Below are positions 1 through 22,976 of a stretch of DNA of 64,000 bases, in pieces. Made by a program: the position numbers and the translations under genes. Source of the stretch: Anoplopoma fimbria (taxonomy: Eukaryota > Chordata > Actinopteri > Perciformes > Anoplopomatidae); NCBI RefSeq assembly GCF_027596085.1, contig NC_072460.1, positions 3,605,512 to 3,669,511 of the forward strand. Reading direction: 5' to 3'. Each line of letters begins with the position of its first letter. The first letter of the stretch is position 1. The notes under the pieces are model-generated. The model worked only from the letters and a program-made list of their open reading frames with translations, ran no database searches and had not been told where the DNA came from.

Positions 1-2783
1 ATTTGTCTTTCCAGTTAAGCAGGATACCATGGTATCATCAAGTAAAATGTGTAGTTAAGATTGTTAGATTGGTTTTCATCTTGTTTTGCTGAAAGTTAGT
101 CCTTTTTACATGTAGATATACTCAAAGAAATTAAATTTCGTATTTTTTTAAACTTAGATAAAAACTTATTTACATATCCTGATTTTATGGTCTCATGTGT
201 AACAAAAGCGGTATATCTGAGATGAATCTAGCGTGTTATTATTATCAGCGAAGCCAACAAAGTGAGTGACGAAGCAGTGTTATTCCTCATCTTCATAAAG
301 GGATGTTACTGAGAACATACACAGCAATTTGAAAATACAGAACTTCAGTCAGTAAGGAGGAACAAGCTTGTACTTCTGTGTATCGTGACAGTTTGATGCT
401 ACATCCTCAACCGTGAAAGGTCTCAGGATCTCAGCGCTGTTGATAGAGTAAGAACAAGTAAAGTAAGGACAATAGAGTGTGCAGGATGCTTTTATTTTAA
501 CAGTCAAAATGTTTGGATCCTACGCAGCTGTCAAAAAGACTTTCTGGTTTTCAAAACATTTGTCATAATGTCTTTGCTTCGATCCTCAGCCAGTTAATCT
601 CCTACATTAATTGCATTACTGCCTATCTTTGAAGCTTGAATTTTGTGCAATGAATGGGATTAAATGGCATCTAAATGAATGTTTTAATTAAATGTGTGAT
701 AGTGACTTGTAAACATCCACAACAATATGCTAAAGGAGGAGACTAAATTGGAATATGAGGCTACTGACACAGGAGGAATCAACAAAAAGGGTTCTAAGAG
801 TTCTAACAGAACCATGCTTTAATTTGACTACAAATACATTTATGAATTAATTAATGCACATTGGTAGGATTTAAACAAACACGCTATTGACCACAACAGG
901 CACTGTATCTTGAAGTATATATTTTTTTAATTTGCCATGGAATGCCATTGTGGCGTCAATGACTGTTGTGTGTGATAGATAAAGCAAAAATATTTATTGT
1001 TTCACTGCATTGAATTTTGTTATTATTGTAGACAGAGTGGAGACTTTTCTCTGTCAGTGCATATTTTTTGCAAATAGACCCCTGGTATCTAAAAGAGAAA
1101 TAGATTTTGTCCTTATGGAGGACGCCATCAAAAAACATAATGCTGACTTTGACTCCCTGAATTCTTTCTGCAAAGACGATAATAAATCCATAAATGTTAT
1201 CAGTCTGAAAGAGGCAGAGCAGGGAAGTGTATGAAAATCTAATAGGATGTGTTTGGCTCATTCCAGAGTTAATGGTGTTAAACTCTGAGAGAAAAGGGGG
1301 CTTTGGCCCGAGAGCTGAGGGAGGGGCCTTTAGCGGGGCCATAGACCTGTGGCACCCTGCCAACAGCCACTAATAGAGCCATAAAGCAATTACCAGGAAG
1401 TAGTGGGAGAGAGGGATGGCGGGAGAGAGAGAGAGAGATATATAGATATATAGGACAGAGCAAAGGAAAGAAAGGATTTACAGTTTGTTGAGTGGGAGGA
1501 AGGAAAGAAGGGAGAAAAGAGAAAGTGAAATTCATGAGGACAACGAGAAAAGTGGTGGAGGGAAATAGAATTTGTGTCATTTGATATAACCATTAGCTGA
1601 TAATCGGTTTGCCGAGAGAGAGAAACAGAGACTGTTATATCGACAAAGTAATATATATATATTGCAGATCAGATAGTACTGACCGCCTGGCTAATCCGAC
1701 TCTGTCATTAGTGTGTCATCACACTTAGTATGTTTACAGGATGTTTTGTATACCTCTGCTGCAGAAACATGTCGGACCAAGTCACTGGAGATGGAATATG
1801 GGAAAAAAACAAGTACATTTAGCAATCGAGCTTGAGCCGCATCTCGTTCTTCACTTGCTTCCAGGCAACTATCTTTATAGAGTAGAACTGTGTGTGTGTG
1901 TGTGTGCGTGCCAATGTGTTTTTCGGATTTGTGTGCACCTATTCAAACCAGTCAGAGGACTTTGAATATGCAAAGTGGAAGCCTACCAAATGTTTTCTGG
2001 CTTATCAGTCTTTGAGCTCGGCAGCTGCATGCGTTTCTGTTGTATTGTTCTGCAATCACGATACAGCCTCCCTCCAAATACATTAGATATGAAAACTACA
2101 GAGTATTAAGAAGAAGGGATGACGATTGTGAGACGATTTGTGTTGTTTTGTTTCTAGAAGTCAAAGTGAAAAATATTTGGTGCAAAATATTCCCATTTTC
2201 TTTCCTGTAGTAGCTTGTGTCTCATTGTATCATCCCAGTGATTGCACAGTTACTCTTTTATATTTGAGAGTTATATCCTTATTATAATTATTTATATATA
2301 CAATTTGTTTAGCTTTGCAAGAAATGCTCCATTATTGCAGAGAAATGAACGTGTCGCACACAGAGTACGGTATAATAGGAAAATAACCCTGAACAGGAGA
2401 CTGATGGAATGATATCACCACATCTGCAGATTCTTTAACGTGCTTTTAAGAAAATGAGGTCCAAAGTTCTAGAATGGGAGCAGATGGCTTGATAAGCTTG
2501 GCATTTTATATTGTATATGAATTTATGCTCTGTGAGTGTGTGTGTGTGGGCGACAAAGTGTGTACAGGACGGTCTTGATTTTGTTTGTGTGAGCATGAGA
2601 ACATGTGTGTGGGTGGCTGTTTGTGTGTTATTGTGTGTGTGTGTGTGTGTGTTCAGTGTTGTCTGCTGGGTGCAAGTGAACAAGAGGAAAACACGAAGAG
2701 AAAAATGTGAGCCCACTTCTGTTTACAGGCATGGTAACTAACTAACTGTGTGATGAATTACCACTGTGCTTTCTCCCACTCAG
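1..2783 (+). other. ptpn11 intron 2 (3' part)
   Basis: I found no copy of the preceding exon (N-SH2 first half, FLARPS region) here, so the whole stretch is read as intron. It has a short GA-rich tract near 1420-1440, an AT dinucleotide run near 1652, and TG runs at about 1890-1905 and 2630-2652. A 74-codon open stretch near 1010 has no recognisable domain. Confidence 0.6.
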
Positions 2784-14266
<11,483 letters not shown>

Positions 14267-14304
14267 ATCGCTGTTGACCTCTACGTCGCTCTGTCTGCCT
14301 CTCT
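14267..14304 (+). other. ptpn11: ptpn11 3'UTR, first part, before UTR intron
   Basis: Untranslated remainder of the stop-codon exon, ending at a consensus donor (gtaagt from 14305). Human PTPN11 also has its stop in the penultimate exon, as I recall it, with the 3'UTR mainly on a separate last exon, which supports using this donor. Confidence 0.6.
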
Positions 14305-15349
14305 GTAAGTACTGTGTGAATACAATTACTTTACTTCTCCCAGTGTGCTGTGGCAAAATACATTCGGCCTCTTTTGTTTAAAAACTGGCACTGGGTATTT
14401 TTCTTCTGCAAAAATGAACATATCCTTACAAAGGTAAAGAAGAACACTGCAAGCTAGTAAACATGATATATATATATGGTATTGTTAATGTTTTATGTGA
14501 AACAAAAGGCCCTTAAAGCTTGACTGGATTTTTCCCTCCAATCAGTGTCTTCCAGTGAGTCAAATTCATTTAGTAAGGGTAATGTTTTGTTTTTTAAATG
14601 GTTCAAATCATATAGTGGCCAGGAGTGGCTGAGCTCCTCTAAAAGAAAACCTGTGCTCCCCTTAAAGCAACAAAGGATTCAATTTTGGCTCAAATCATAA
14701 TCAGCCTTAATTCTCACAAGCCCCTTCATTTCTCTCTCATAGTGATTATTAAAGCAGACAGGGAACCCACAAGTGTTTAAGTGAGTGAGACATGGCTTTG
14801 GTTTAGGGATAACTGTGAAAAACATTTACGGACAGGGTTAGAATTACCATTGAATATATATAAAATGCACTTTACAAGAATTTCGCAAATTTAGTTTAGC
14901 ACATTTTGAATAGTTGTTTGTGTTTTGAAATACTCAAATAATAGCATTTACCAATTATCGTTGGTATTGGTTTATAGATTTCTCAGTTCTCCTTTTTGTC
15001 TCTTTAATGGTTAAAACTTTTAAATATGGCATCCTGGTTCCTACACAGTCTCCAGCACTTTGTATCCTCTCCTGTAAAGTGTTCTTTCTGATTTGGGGTA
15101 ATAAAAAATCCAATTAGACACTACCATAAAAATTCTCTACATTGGTGCACTTCCATTGAAAGTCACAATGGTCGTATCATTTCCCCTGTGAAATATCAAA
15201 ATTACATTTGTTTTCCCATTTATTTTTAGTTATTAGTTTTTATGTCACAAAGCGCTTTTACAGTCCTCTCAAGTGTAATAGTGACAAGAACGCATTTATT
15301 TATATTTGAGCATTGGGATTATTGTATAGTCTACTAATATTTTAGTGTT

Positions 15350-15665
15350 CTTCTTCGTGGAATCCTAATCTTTCAGAACCTTTTATAAAAACTTCTGAGT
15401 TATGGAATCAAAGGCCTTCTCAGCATCCAGACTTACCAATAAGAACTCAATATGTGCAGCAAACGTCTGATATTATAATGGCGTCTAATGATAAACCCTG
15501 TCTGATCAGTGGATAAGCTTGGGAAGGACCTTTTCGACTCTTTTGGCATGAATTGATATTGGTCTAAATGACCTGTAGTCTAGTCTGTCTTTTCTCTCCT
15601 TGGGGGTTAATGAGATAGTTTTATCTTTCAATGATTCTTTCTCCTTTTAGAGCCGTGTTTAATGT
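15350..15665 (-). mobile_element. Degenerate L1/Tx1-like LINE reverse transcriptase fragment
   Basis: On the minus strand three frames in turn read RSFRPISIHAKRVEKVLPKL, DQTGFIIRRHYNIRRLLHI and VSLDAEKAFDSI. These match the order of conserved reverse-transcriptase blocks in L1/Tx1-type LINEs (YRPISL, HPDQTGFI, LDAEKAFD). Stops and frameshifts show that it is dead. The rest of the element was not recognised, so the ends are approximate. Confidence 0.75.
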
Positions 15666-15790
15666 CTGGAGAAGATAAGTTACAAAAAATTACAGCCAAG
15701 AAATAACAAATGTGTTCACCAGACAAAAGAAAGCAAATATATACCTTCATAATCTAGCATCAGTCAGGCCTTACTGTACTCTCTTTTGTT

Positions 15791-16270
15791 TTAAAGCGGA
15801 CATATCATGAAAAACGGACATTTACGTGCTTCGGCGCATTCTTTTTGGTTTCTGAAACGCCTACCAACCCACAAACTGTGAAATAAGACAATTCAGTCAT
15901 TTTTTTGCTGGCTGCCTAGATCACATGTGATTCAACAAGCCATTCAGATCTGGCTCCACTTCCTATGTCACATGCAGGCTCATTAGAATATCCCGGCCTC
16001 CATCTGAGTACCTCCACCCACGGCTTGAGAATGACCATATTTGTCTTGCCCGCCAATTAGAGCGGACTGTTGTTTTTTGGGGGGGAGGTTGTTTAAAGGG
16101 AAGGTGGCTGCAACTGAGCGTTTTCTATAGAGGATGAATACAGTCAAATTCAGAAAGGCTGTATCAAAAAAATAATTAGTTTCTTGTAGAAACCCAAAAT
16201 ATGTTTAATATATAGTATGTAGTATCATATAAGTATGAACTGACAAATGAGCATGATATGTCCCCTTTAA
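15791..16270. mobile_element. TTAA-ended MITE with 19-bp inverted ends
   Basis: The left end reads TTAAAGCGGACATATCATG and the right end, reverse-complemented, TTAAAGGGGACATATCATG (18 of 19 match). The 480-bp interior has no coding capacity. TTAA at both outer borders fits the target duplication of piggyBac or Kolobok superfamily elements; I cannot separate the two here. Confidence 0.8.
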
Positions 16271-16748
16271 ACTTCACATGCAAAGCCATTATAAGTCATA
16301 AAGGTTTTAGAATTTCTGACTGGTTGAAAGCACTTCCAACCATAAACTAGAATCATTTAAAATCCAAACACGCATGGTCCCTAAATAACCTGGCAGGTGC
16401 AGTATATGGTGAGTAAATGCTGCCTTTAGCTCCATATCATGAATTACACCAGGTCCTAGTGTTCATGATTCAAAGTGACACCAGCCATTAGCTCCACTTG
16501 TCAGCCCGTCTGTTTTTGTTTGCTTCAGTTCCAGCGGAGATGTCGCTTCATCAGCGCCTGAAAATCCCATGAGGGAGTGTGTTGCTCTGACTACACCCCA
16601 CGTCAGTGGACCCTGCCTGGGCTGAAGGTGGTGAGCTGACCCCTCCCTCCTGCTGCCGTCCTGCTGGACCTCTCTGTCTGGAGTCAAAGCTTACCCTCCG
16701 TAGAGAGGATGACTCTACAGCATTGTGCTCTCGCTCAGGGCCCTTGTC

Positions 16749-16759
16749 CCCCCCCCCCT
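16749..16759 (+). repeat. C-homopolymer run in probable ptpn11 3'UTR
   Basis: About eleven consecutive C within the proposed last exon. Short; reported for completeness. Confidence 0.7.
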
Positions 16760-18662
16760 TACTCCCCCAACCTTTCAAGCCTCTCCCTCTCTTAACCAGC
16801 GCAAGTGCCTTGTGACAAGATGTGTCTGTAATCTAGCCTCCCCTAACCTGCTGTTACAACCTATACTGTTACTTCTTTCCAAATCCTGGAAACCCAGTTT
16901 AACCTGAGAAACATCCAAGAGGGATCTGAAACATGGAGTCTGTCCCGGCCTCAACTGAACAGAACTGTAGGGACCGAAGAAGAGGTCAAAGCCAAGCATT
17001 TTTTTTGGTAATGCTTGTTGCCAGAAGTCACTCTGTTAGCTTTCACTTTTTCTGTCTTTGCTGGCTTTCATTTGAACTCCAAACCCTAAGTCTGTTTTTG
17101 CGGCATTCTATCTCTCCAGCTGTGGTGGTTATTAATGTGGCCGATGAGTGATAGCATGGGCGGTTATGTAATCTGTGCCACCCTGAGGCACAGGGAAGGC
17201 AAGCAAGCCCTCTTCAAAAGAAAAATGACATAATAATTTCAGATGAACAATTGGTCTCTTAAATATATATATTTTTGAAGGTGTCTGATTGTCAAAGTGT
17301 TTTGTTGTTAAAGGGTTATGTAATCGCCTGCAAATTAGCTTTTCTTTACTTTATCAGAACTTGAAGCCATTTTTTGGTTACTTCTTCTGGTTTCTGGGAC
17401 ATACTCATAAATCCTGTCTGTCATCTGAACATGGTCTCCAGCTGGTCCCACTTTGAGTACAAACTCTTTAATGAAATAGTAATTTTTTTGTGTGTCCTTT
17501 TAATCAGATAGATTTTTATTATTTCTTGTGGCTTTAATTGATAGTCTGGGTATAATGGTTGTGTCACATATTGTATATTGATTTATATTTATATATATAT
17601 AAACTAAAGTGGAATAGATCATGATAAAGCACAATTCTAGTTGAAATCAACGATAGATTGTTACATTTGACAGGGTCAGCAGGTGGAGAGGATTCCTGAA
17701 TGTGTGTTTGGAGTTGATCGTGTCTTAACGCCGTCTCTCAGCGTCGTTGGACTGGCTGTCCTCGTTAATCAGCAGGTCTGATGCAGTTCAACATCTGTCG
17801 GCGGAGATCGTCACAAGGAGACAAGGGAAAGGGGGCGATTACAGTGGGCCAGATGGCCATCTGCCCGAGATTGTAGAATAGATTTGACTCCAGAAAGTAA
17901 TTTAGAAGATGGCCATAATCCAGGCTTGATGATAGTGGGGCGAGTAAGCCGACGTCATTGATGTGATAACGAAGACGGTGGTGCCGTGGCGCGCTGAGCC
18001 CTCTGCGCTGTCTGGCAGATTGTTTGCTATTTTTAGCCTCCAGGATCAGCACCAAAATATCCTACTCAAATACAGGTGCACATCCTGAAGTCCCTTAAAT
18101 TTACAATGTCTCTCACTAGATGTCATAATAATTTACCTTTAGTCTCCCTTTTTTAAAATGAAAGCATCAAGATAAACCATGAATGGGTGGCACCTGTTAG
18201 TGGTGTTTGTGCTCAGACCATTCCTCTTTCTCCTCTATTCTACTAACCAGGTGAAGGACACGCACAGAGTGGACTCGCCTTGTTTTCTTCAGTCATAAAC
18301 TGTCCAGTTTCTGCTGCTGCAGCTCAGGATTTTTTAAAGATAAGTGATTTAAAATACAGCTAAGTTTAATCAAAATGTACTGGAGTTATATTACTTAGTC
18401 ATTAGACTCTAATAAACAGTAAGTTGATACTGTTGACCTTGTGGGGGATATTCATATAAAGCAATAGTGTAACCTGCAGCAGCCATATCATCCTGAGTGA
18501 TTAGCGAGTTCTGTCTTTTAAAGAATTACAAAAGCACATTTTCATTAAAGTCACAGTTGAAGTTTTGTCTATGTACAGATGTCAGTCACTTGTCCGTCAG
18601 CATGGAGAGTTTTCCCGGTATAAATTGTTGCCAATGTGTTTTAACGGTTGATTCCTTTTGTG

Positions 18663-18668
18663 AATAAA
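18663..18668 (+). terminator. Candidate poly(A) signal AATAAA (ptpn11, proximal)
   Basis: Canonical hexamer followed within about 35 bases by a T/GT-rich stretch, in the right orientation downstream of ptpn11. Confidence 0.45.
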
Positions 18669-19140
18669 AGCTGTATTTTGATGAATTGATGCCCTGTGTC
18701 AGTGAAGGCCTGTGTCTGCCTAGAATTATATGCTGCACCACTTGATGTACTTCAGTTGAATTTGGACAATGAAGATGTGTGGATCCTTCAGGTTTTTGGT
18801 TTTGTCCTCTTCCTATCTGAACTGTGATCTTTGTCCGGGGAATGAAGGATGACTTTTGTAGTTTTGTTTCTGTGTTTCTGAACCATCTTGGGCTGTAGAT
18901 AATTTAGATTTTTATTGTATTTCACTTTTTTTATGATATGGTGAAACATCAATACTTGAAAGTGTGAAACTGCTGAATCTTTGGCCTCAGGCTACGTGTG
19001 GATGTCCATTGGCTGTGGAAGTATTTTTGGTAGTGCATTAGACTTTTCAGTGTTTTTTTTTCTTGTTGTTTCATTTCAAATTGTTTTTTTTCTAATTGAT
19101 TGTTTTATCCACTATTGCATTTTGTATTGTGTCTGAATTA

Positions 19141-19178
19141 TTATTAGTACTATTATTATTATTATTATTATTATTTTT
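19141..19178 (+). repeat. (ATT)n microsatellite
   Basis: Imperfect ATT repeat within the proposed ptpn11 3'UTR. Confidence 0.85.
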
Positions 19179-19531
19179 ATTGGTGTAATTTCACCATTGA
19201 TAAGTAAATTTTGGCTCCGAGCTGAACCAGCATACATGGAGGTATGCAGTAGTAACACGGTATTTTCTTTGTGCTTGTCCTCTTACATTTACTTGAACAT
19301 AATGTCATGTCATTTTGTTTTGATTCCTTGTTTCTCTGTTGGTTTCAGTATGCCTGAAGTGAGTAGTGATCTACTGAGTGCTCCCATGTTGTCCAGGAGA
19401 CTCTCCCCCTTTTTCCTCTTCTTGCACTGGCTCTGCCCAGACGCCTTTTCTTTTTTTGCTGTATAGGCTACAACTGCTGATGCAATGAGCTGCCAGAAAT
19501 GGCATCAAAATGGTTTATTATCATATAGTTT

Positions 19532-19537
19532 AATAAA
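19532..19537 (+). terminator. Candidate poly(A) signal AATAAA (ptpn11, distal)
   Basis: Canonical hexamer in an AT-rich context, followed after about 40 bases by GTTTCTGTTGTGTTTG, which resembles a downstream GT-rich element. Lies before the convergent rnf223 end. Confidence 0.45.
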
Positions 19538-19555
19538 AATCTATGATGGCACTAT

Positions 19556-20871
19556 GTTAAGTTACACATGGATCTTGCTTGTTTCTGTTGTGTTTGCTTG
19601 TGATTCGTGGGCAGTTTTTTTTTTTCTCTGTGAAAACAAATGTAAAATCCACTTTAGGAAAAGGTTCCTCTGCCCAAACGTGAATGGAAGATCAGTAAAT
19701 AAATGAAGCCAGCATCTTGCCTCTAGGTACAGCCCCTGTAGTGGAGTAGAGAACCTGGGAAAGTGTGGTAAGAAGATCAGTTTGTGTTGAACCCTGCTGT
19801 GGCTCTCCATCGTATCCACTATGGTTGTCTCTTTAGTTGGAAAAGCCGTACTGAATGATGGCAGAGAATATTGCTTAGTTAGCTAATATTATTATTGAAA
19901 GGCGAGGTAGAAAATACATTTTAGAAAAACACAAATTTAAACGATAAAGATTATTTCATGGCTGAAGGGGCCTGTCGCAATTGTGCTTTAGAACTCACGA
20001 AAAAAATTAAAAAAGGGGGAAACACAAGAGTGAGTTTGAAGTTGGTGCTGGGGTATCTCTTATTTTCAGCATTTTAACACAAGAAACATTAAGTTTTGAA
20101 TAAAACAGTTTTTTTATCCACAAGGAAATAGCCTGTTTATTCTGCTATATTTGAGTGAAGGGAAAACTTAACAAAGAGACACCTTCATAATTTGCATCTA
20201 TTTATGAAAATGCCCAGAATGAAATGAAGCCAACTAACAATAAGCTTTTATTCATTCTTTTACATACAATATTAATGGCATTTTTTTACCTTCATTCATT
20301 GAGGAAAAAAGAAAATCCCCAACCCATTTCGAAGCCATTACTAGGCCTTTTTTCTATTGGTTAACTAGACAATGTTTCCTGGCAGTTAACAAGGTGCTCC
20401 AGGAAGTAGCATTTTTGTTATGGTCCCACCTCAATTACCTTTTCTTATCAACCATGTGTCATAAGTGAGCTACTTGGAAAAACCCCACATCCTAACTTTT
20501 CCTTTATCGGACACACCTAATCCAGGAATAAATAAAGGCAACTTCCTGTCAAGGCAAAGGAGGGCTTCGGTTTTATAGTGATGTGTCTAAGGTTCAGATA
20601 GGGAGGAAATGACAACCCGCAGCCAGTAAAGGGCTCGACTGCTTGGCAAGTTGACCCCTTAACTAACACTTCTTTTTAATTTCCGTTGAAGCACGTCGGG
20701 AGCTGTGTGATATTTGAGGGGAGATTAAACCACTAACTGATGCTGCGGTAAATTTAGTTTTCAAGACGTAGAGAAAATTCATGAACATGACAGATCACAA
20801 TAAAATAATATCAATCATAATAATGAGGCTGTCATTTCCCAGAAACATGATCTGAGCCAATACCTCACTTT
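19556..20871. other. Convergent intergenic spacer, ptpn11 / rnf223
   Basis: Region between the proposed poly(A) sites of two genes that point toward each other. No exon, RNA gene or recognised transposon seen. Confidence 0.5.
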
Positions 20872-20877
20872 TTTATT
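20872..20877 (-). terminator. Candidate poly(A) signal AATAAA for rnf223
   Basis: TTTATT on the plus strand, i.e. AATAAA on the rnf223 strand, about 450 bases after its stop codon. This gives a 3'UTR of plausible length. Confidence 0.45.
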
Positions 20878-21330
20878 ATAGTGCTGTTAAACAAGGACAT
20901 ATCTAAATGTACAAATCACATGTACATTATAAGTTTGAGTTTTTGGTTGGCACATTGGGCTTACATTCATTTTCTTTTGGAAAATACCTTTTTTTTCTTA
21001 CAATAAACTTGAGTATTTGTTGTTTTTTACCCAACCAAATATTTGCAAAGCAGAGTTCACTTCAGCACTGTTTGGCTTCGATACAATGGGGAATTTTTAA
21101 TGATACATTAACACAAAATTGTAGGTAAAATTGGTGCAGTCCGTGTTACTTTCAGCCCTTTCATCTCGGTCCACTGGTGGGGTCTGCCACACTGTCTTTT
21201 TTTTAACCAACTCTGGGGGGCACTAAAGTCAGACATCTTAAAATCTGAGGTGGCAATTACAATGTACCCTCAGAAAAAATGAGAGTATGCACAAAAAATG
21301 TCCAAAATGATGTACAGTCAGTCTGTAAAT

Positions 21331-22050
21331 TTACTCTGTCAGACCAGGTGGTCTGGTGGACGGGCTGAAAGCAGTGGTAGGTATTGTGGTGGTTTGGGGT
21401 TCGACCTGTTCTCGCATACAGCGCATGTTCCCAGTGCTGAATACACACTGCAACGGCCACAACACCACTACAACAAGCAGCACCATGAGCACGATGAAGA
21501 GCACCATCCTCTTCCAGTCCGCCAGCCGGTACAGCATACCAAAAGTTCTGGGCTGCGTCTGGATCGGAGCATCCACTGTTTTCGTTGCCCCAATGTCAAT
21601 GCAGATGCAGAGGGCCTTGGGACTCTCAGGGGTGCCAGAGTCGGCGTCATGTATTGAGCTTTTATAGCACAGCTTCTCCCCCTCAAGCCACACAGGCTCC
21701 TCCTGCTGCTGGTGTCTGGGCAGCTTGCAGAGGACCTCACGGCTGGTTGTCAAGGCCGGAGGTCCCTCCTCTGGCAGCGTGGTGGGGTGACGGCAGAAGG
21801 GGCAAGAGAGGCGATTGCTGCTGCCGTTACTGTCCTGGTCAGCCAGCGAGACTGCCATGAGGCGGGAGAGGCACTCCAGGCAGAAGGTATGGGTGCACTC
21901 AAGCAGCTTTGGTGTTTTGAAGACATTGTCGTAGGTGTTGTAGCAGATGGAGCACTCCGGCTGGCTCATGACTGACACCTTCTTCTTCAGCTCTCCACTA
22001 GTGTCCTGGGGGGGGAACTGCATGTGCCAAATCTGCGGAGACTGTTCCAT
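21331..22050 (-). CDS. rnf223: RING finger protein 223-like membrane E3 ubiquitin ligase
   Basis: A 239-residue reading frame uninterrupted by introns. A C3HC4 RING lies near the N terminus, with zinc ligands C33, C36, C52, H54, C57, C60, C83 and C86. The middle contains EEPVWLEGEKLC, and one hydrophobic transmembrane segment spans about 182-198 with WPLQC at its end, then a Thr/Pro-rich tail. The order and wording (QIWH at the start, ECSIC, YDN.FKTPK, TSR, PVWLEG, DW.RM, LWP.QC, TGN.RC) match human RNF223 as I recall it, and less well RNF183/RNF186. Such proteins are tail-anchored E3 ligases; RING binding of E2 is family knowledge, substrates are unknown. The first ATG is chosen because the QIWH motif just after it aligns with the human start. 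It is convergent with ptpn11. Confidence 0.9.
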   Translation of the reverse strand: MEQSPQIWHMQFPPQDTSGELKKKVSVMSQPECSICYNTYDNVFKTPKLLECTHTFCLECLSRLMAVSLADQDSNGSSNRLSCPFCRHPTTLPEEGPPALTTSREVLCKLPRHQQQEEPVWLEGEKLCYKSSIHDADSGTPESPKALCICIDIGATKTVDAPIQTQPRTFGMLYRLADWKRMVLFIVLMVLLVVVVLWPLQCVFSTGNMRCMREQVEPQTTTIPTTAFSPSTRPPGLTE

Positions 22051-22941
22051 CTTCAGAGATAGAGGCCTACCCTCGTCTTCGTTTAAGTCTCCTTTGGACT
22101 AGTCGGCCCTTTCTTTCCTCTACTTGGTCTGTCCTTAACTTCTGAATTGTCTTAAAAGAGAAGTACAGATTAGATTTCATATTGTAGATGGTATTTTGCT
22201 GCCTGTATCATGAGAACTGTGCAACAAACCGTACAACCATGATCTCAACAAATTAACAGGATTTCAGTCAATCAGGGCAGTTATTTTATACAGCGAAGTG
22301 AAATGTTAAACTTTGAACTATTTTCACCCACATCACAGATAATACTGCAAGGCTGACAGGGTTTGGTCTGTCAATGAGTAATCCAAAAAGGTACAATGTG
22401 ATGCAAAATGGGTCAACTGAGTTAAGTTATATTGGGGATTTACTAAAGCAACAAAACAAGCACAAATAGTCAACGACATGCCAAGATAGGAACGGAAAGG
22501 ACAGTGTTCAGCCCACATGAGTTAGTGTTGTAATGTTGAATGACTCTGCTCTACCTCATCATTTGCTGAGCGTCATGTCACTAATGTTAAATGGATCACC
22601 TGATTAACCCGAGTAATAATGCGTCATTATAAACATGTTGACACTGGGGGCTTTTTACTTGCTCATGACCTGAATAGAGAGCAAACTCTATGGTCTTCAC
22701 ATTCTTGTTGTACATAGTGTAATTGATGAGGAATAGTACATTCTGTACAATGTATTTTTTTGGGCTTATCTACCCAAAAATCTTGTGGGGTTTTCTTTTA
22801 AAGAGTATAATTCAAGTGCTATTTTGTGAGCTATTTCAAGCTTTTGAAATTAACTGCCCCTGTTATCTTTTGATCCAACACCCTGCAGGTGACAGCTTAA
22901 TATTAGAATATGTTTTATATTTTAGATTCTTCAAAGTGAAT

Positions 22942-22976
22942 GAGAAGGTGTGTCCAAACTTTTGACTGGCACTGTA
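22942..22976. mobile_element. Single terminal repeat of a Tc1/mariner-type element
   Basis: Carries AAGGTGTGTCCAAACTTTTG followed by ACTGGCACTGTA, a terminal sequence I know from many teleost Tc1/mariner-like remnants. No matching inverted end or transposase was found in the preceding few hundred bases. Confidence 0.5.

Larger units (their letters stand above)
14305..16528 (+). other. Probable UTR intron of ptpn11
   Basis: Inferred from the donor at 14305 and acceptor at 16527-16528. It carries an antisense LINE fragment and a MITE, both listed separately, which supports intronic rather than mature UTR status. Confidence 0.5.
16529..19555 (+). other. ptpn11: Probable ptpn11 last exon, all 3'UTR
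   Basis: A good acceptor (pyrimidine-rich tract then gcttcag) ends at 16528. No long reading frame follows. Two candidate poly(A) signals, at 18663 and 19532, would end it. Exact borders are inferred. Part of it (17700-18060) has balanced base composition unlike nearby AT-rich DNA and could be a conserved block. Confidence 0.45.

Noticed and set aside
1010..1234. 74-codon plus-strand open frame ending KEAEQGSV
   Set aside because: No known domain, lies inside a ptpn11 intron, and does not match the expected N-SH2 exon.
21298..21975. Long open frames on the plus strand opposite rnf223
   Set aside because: They are antisense shadows of a GC-richer coding exon; only the minus-strand frame has the RING and membrane motifs.
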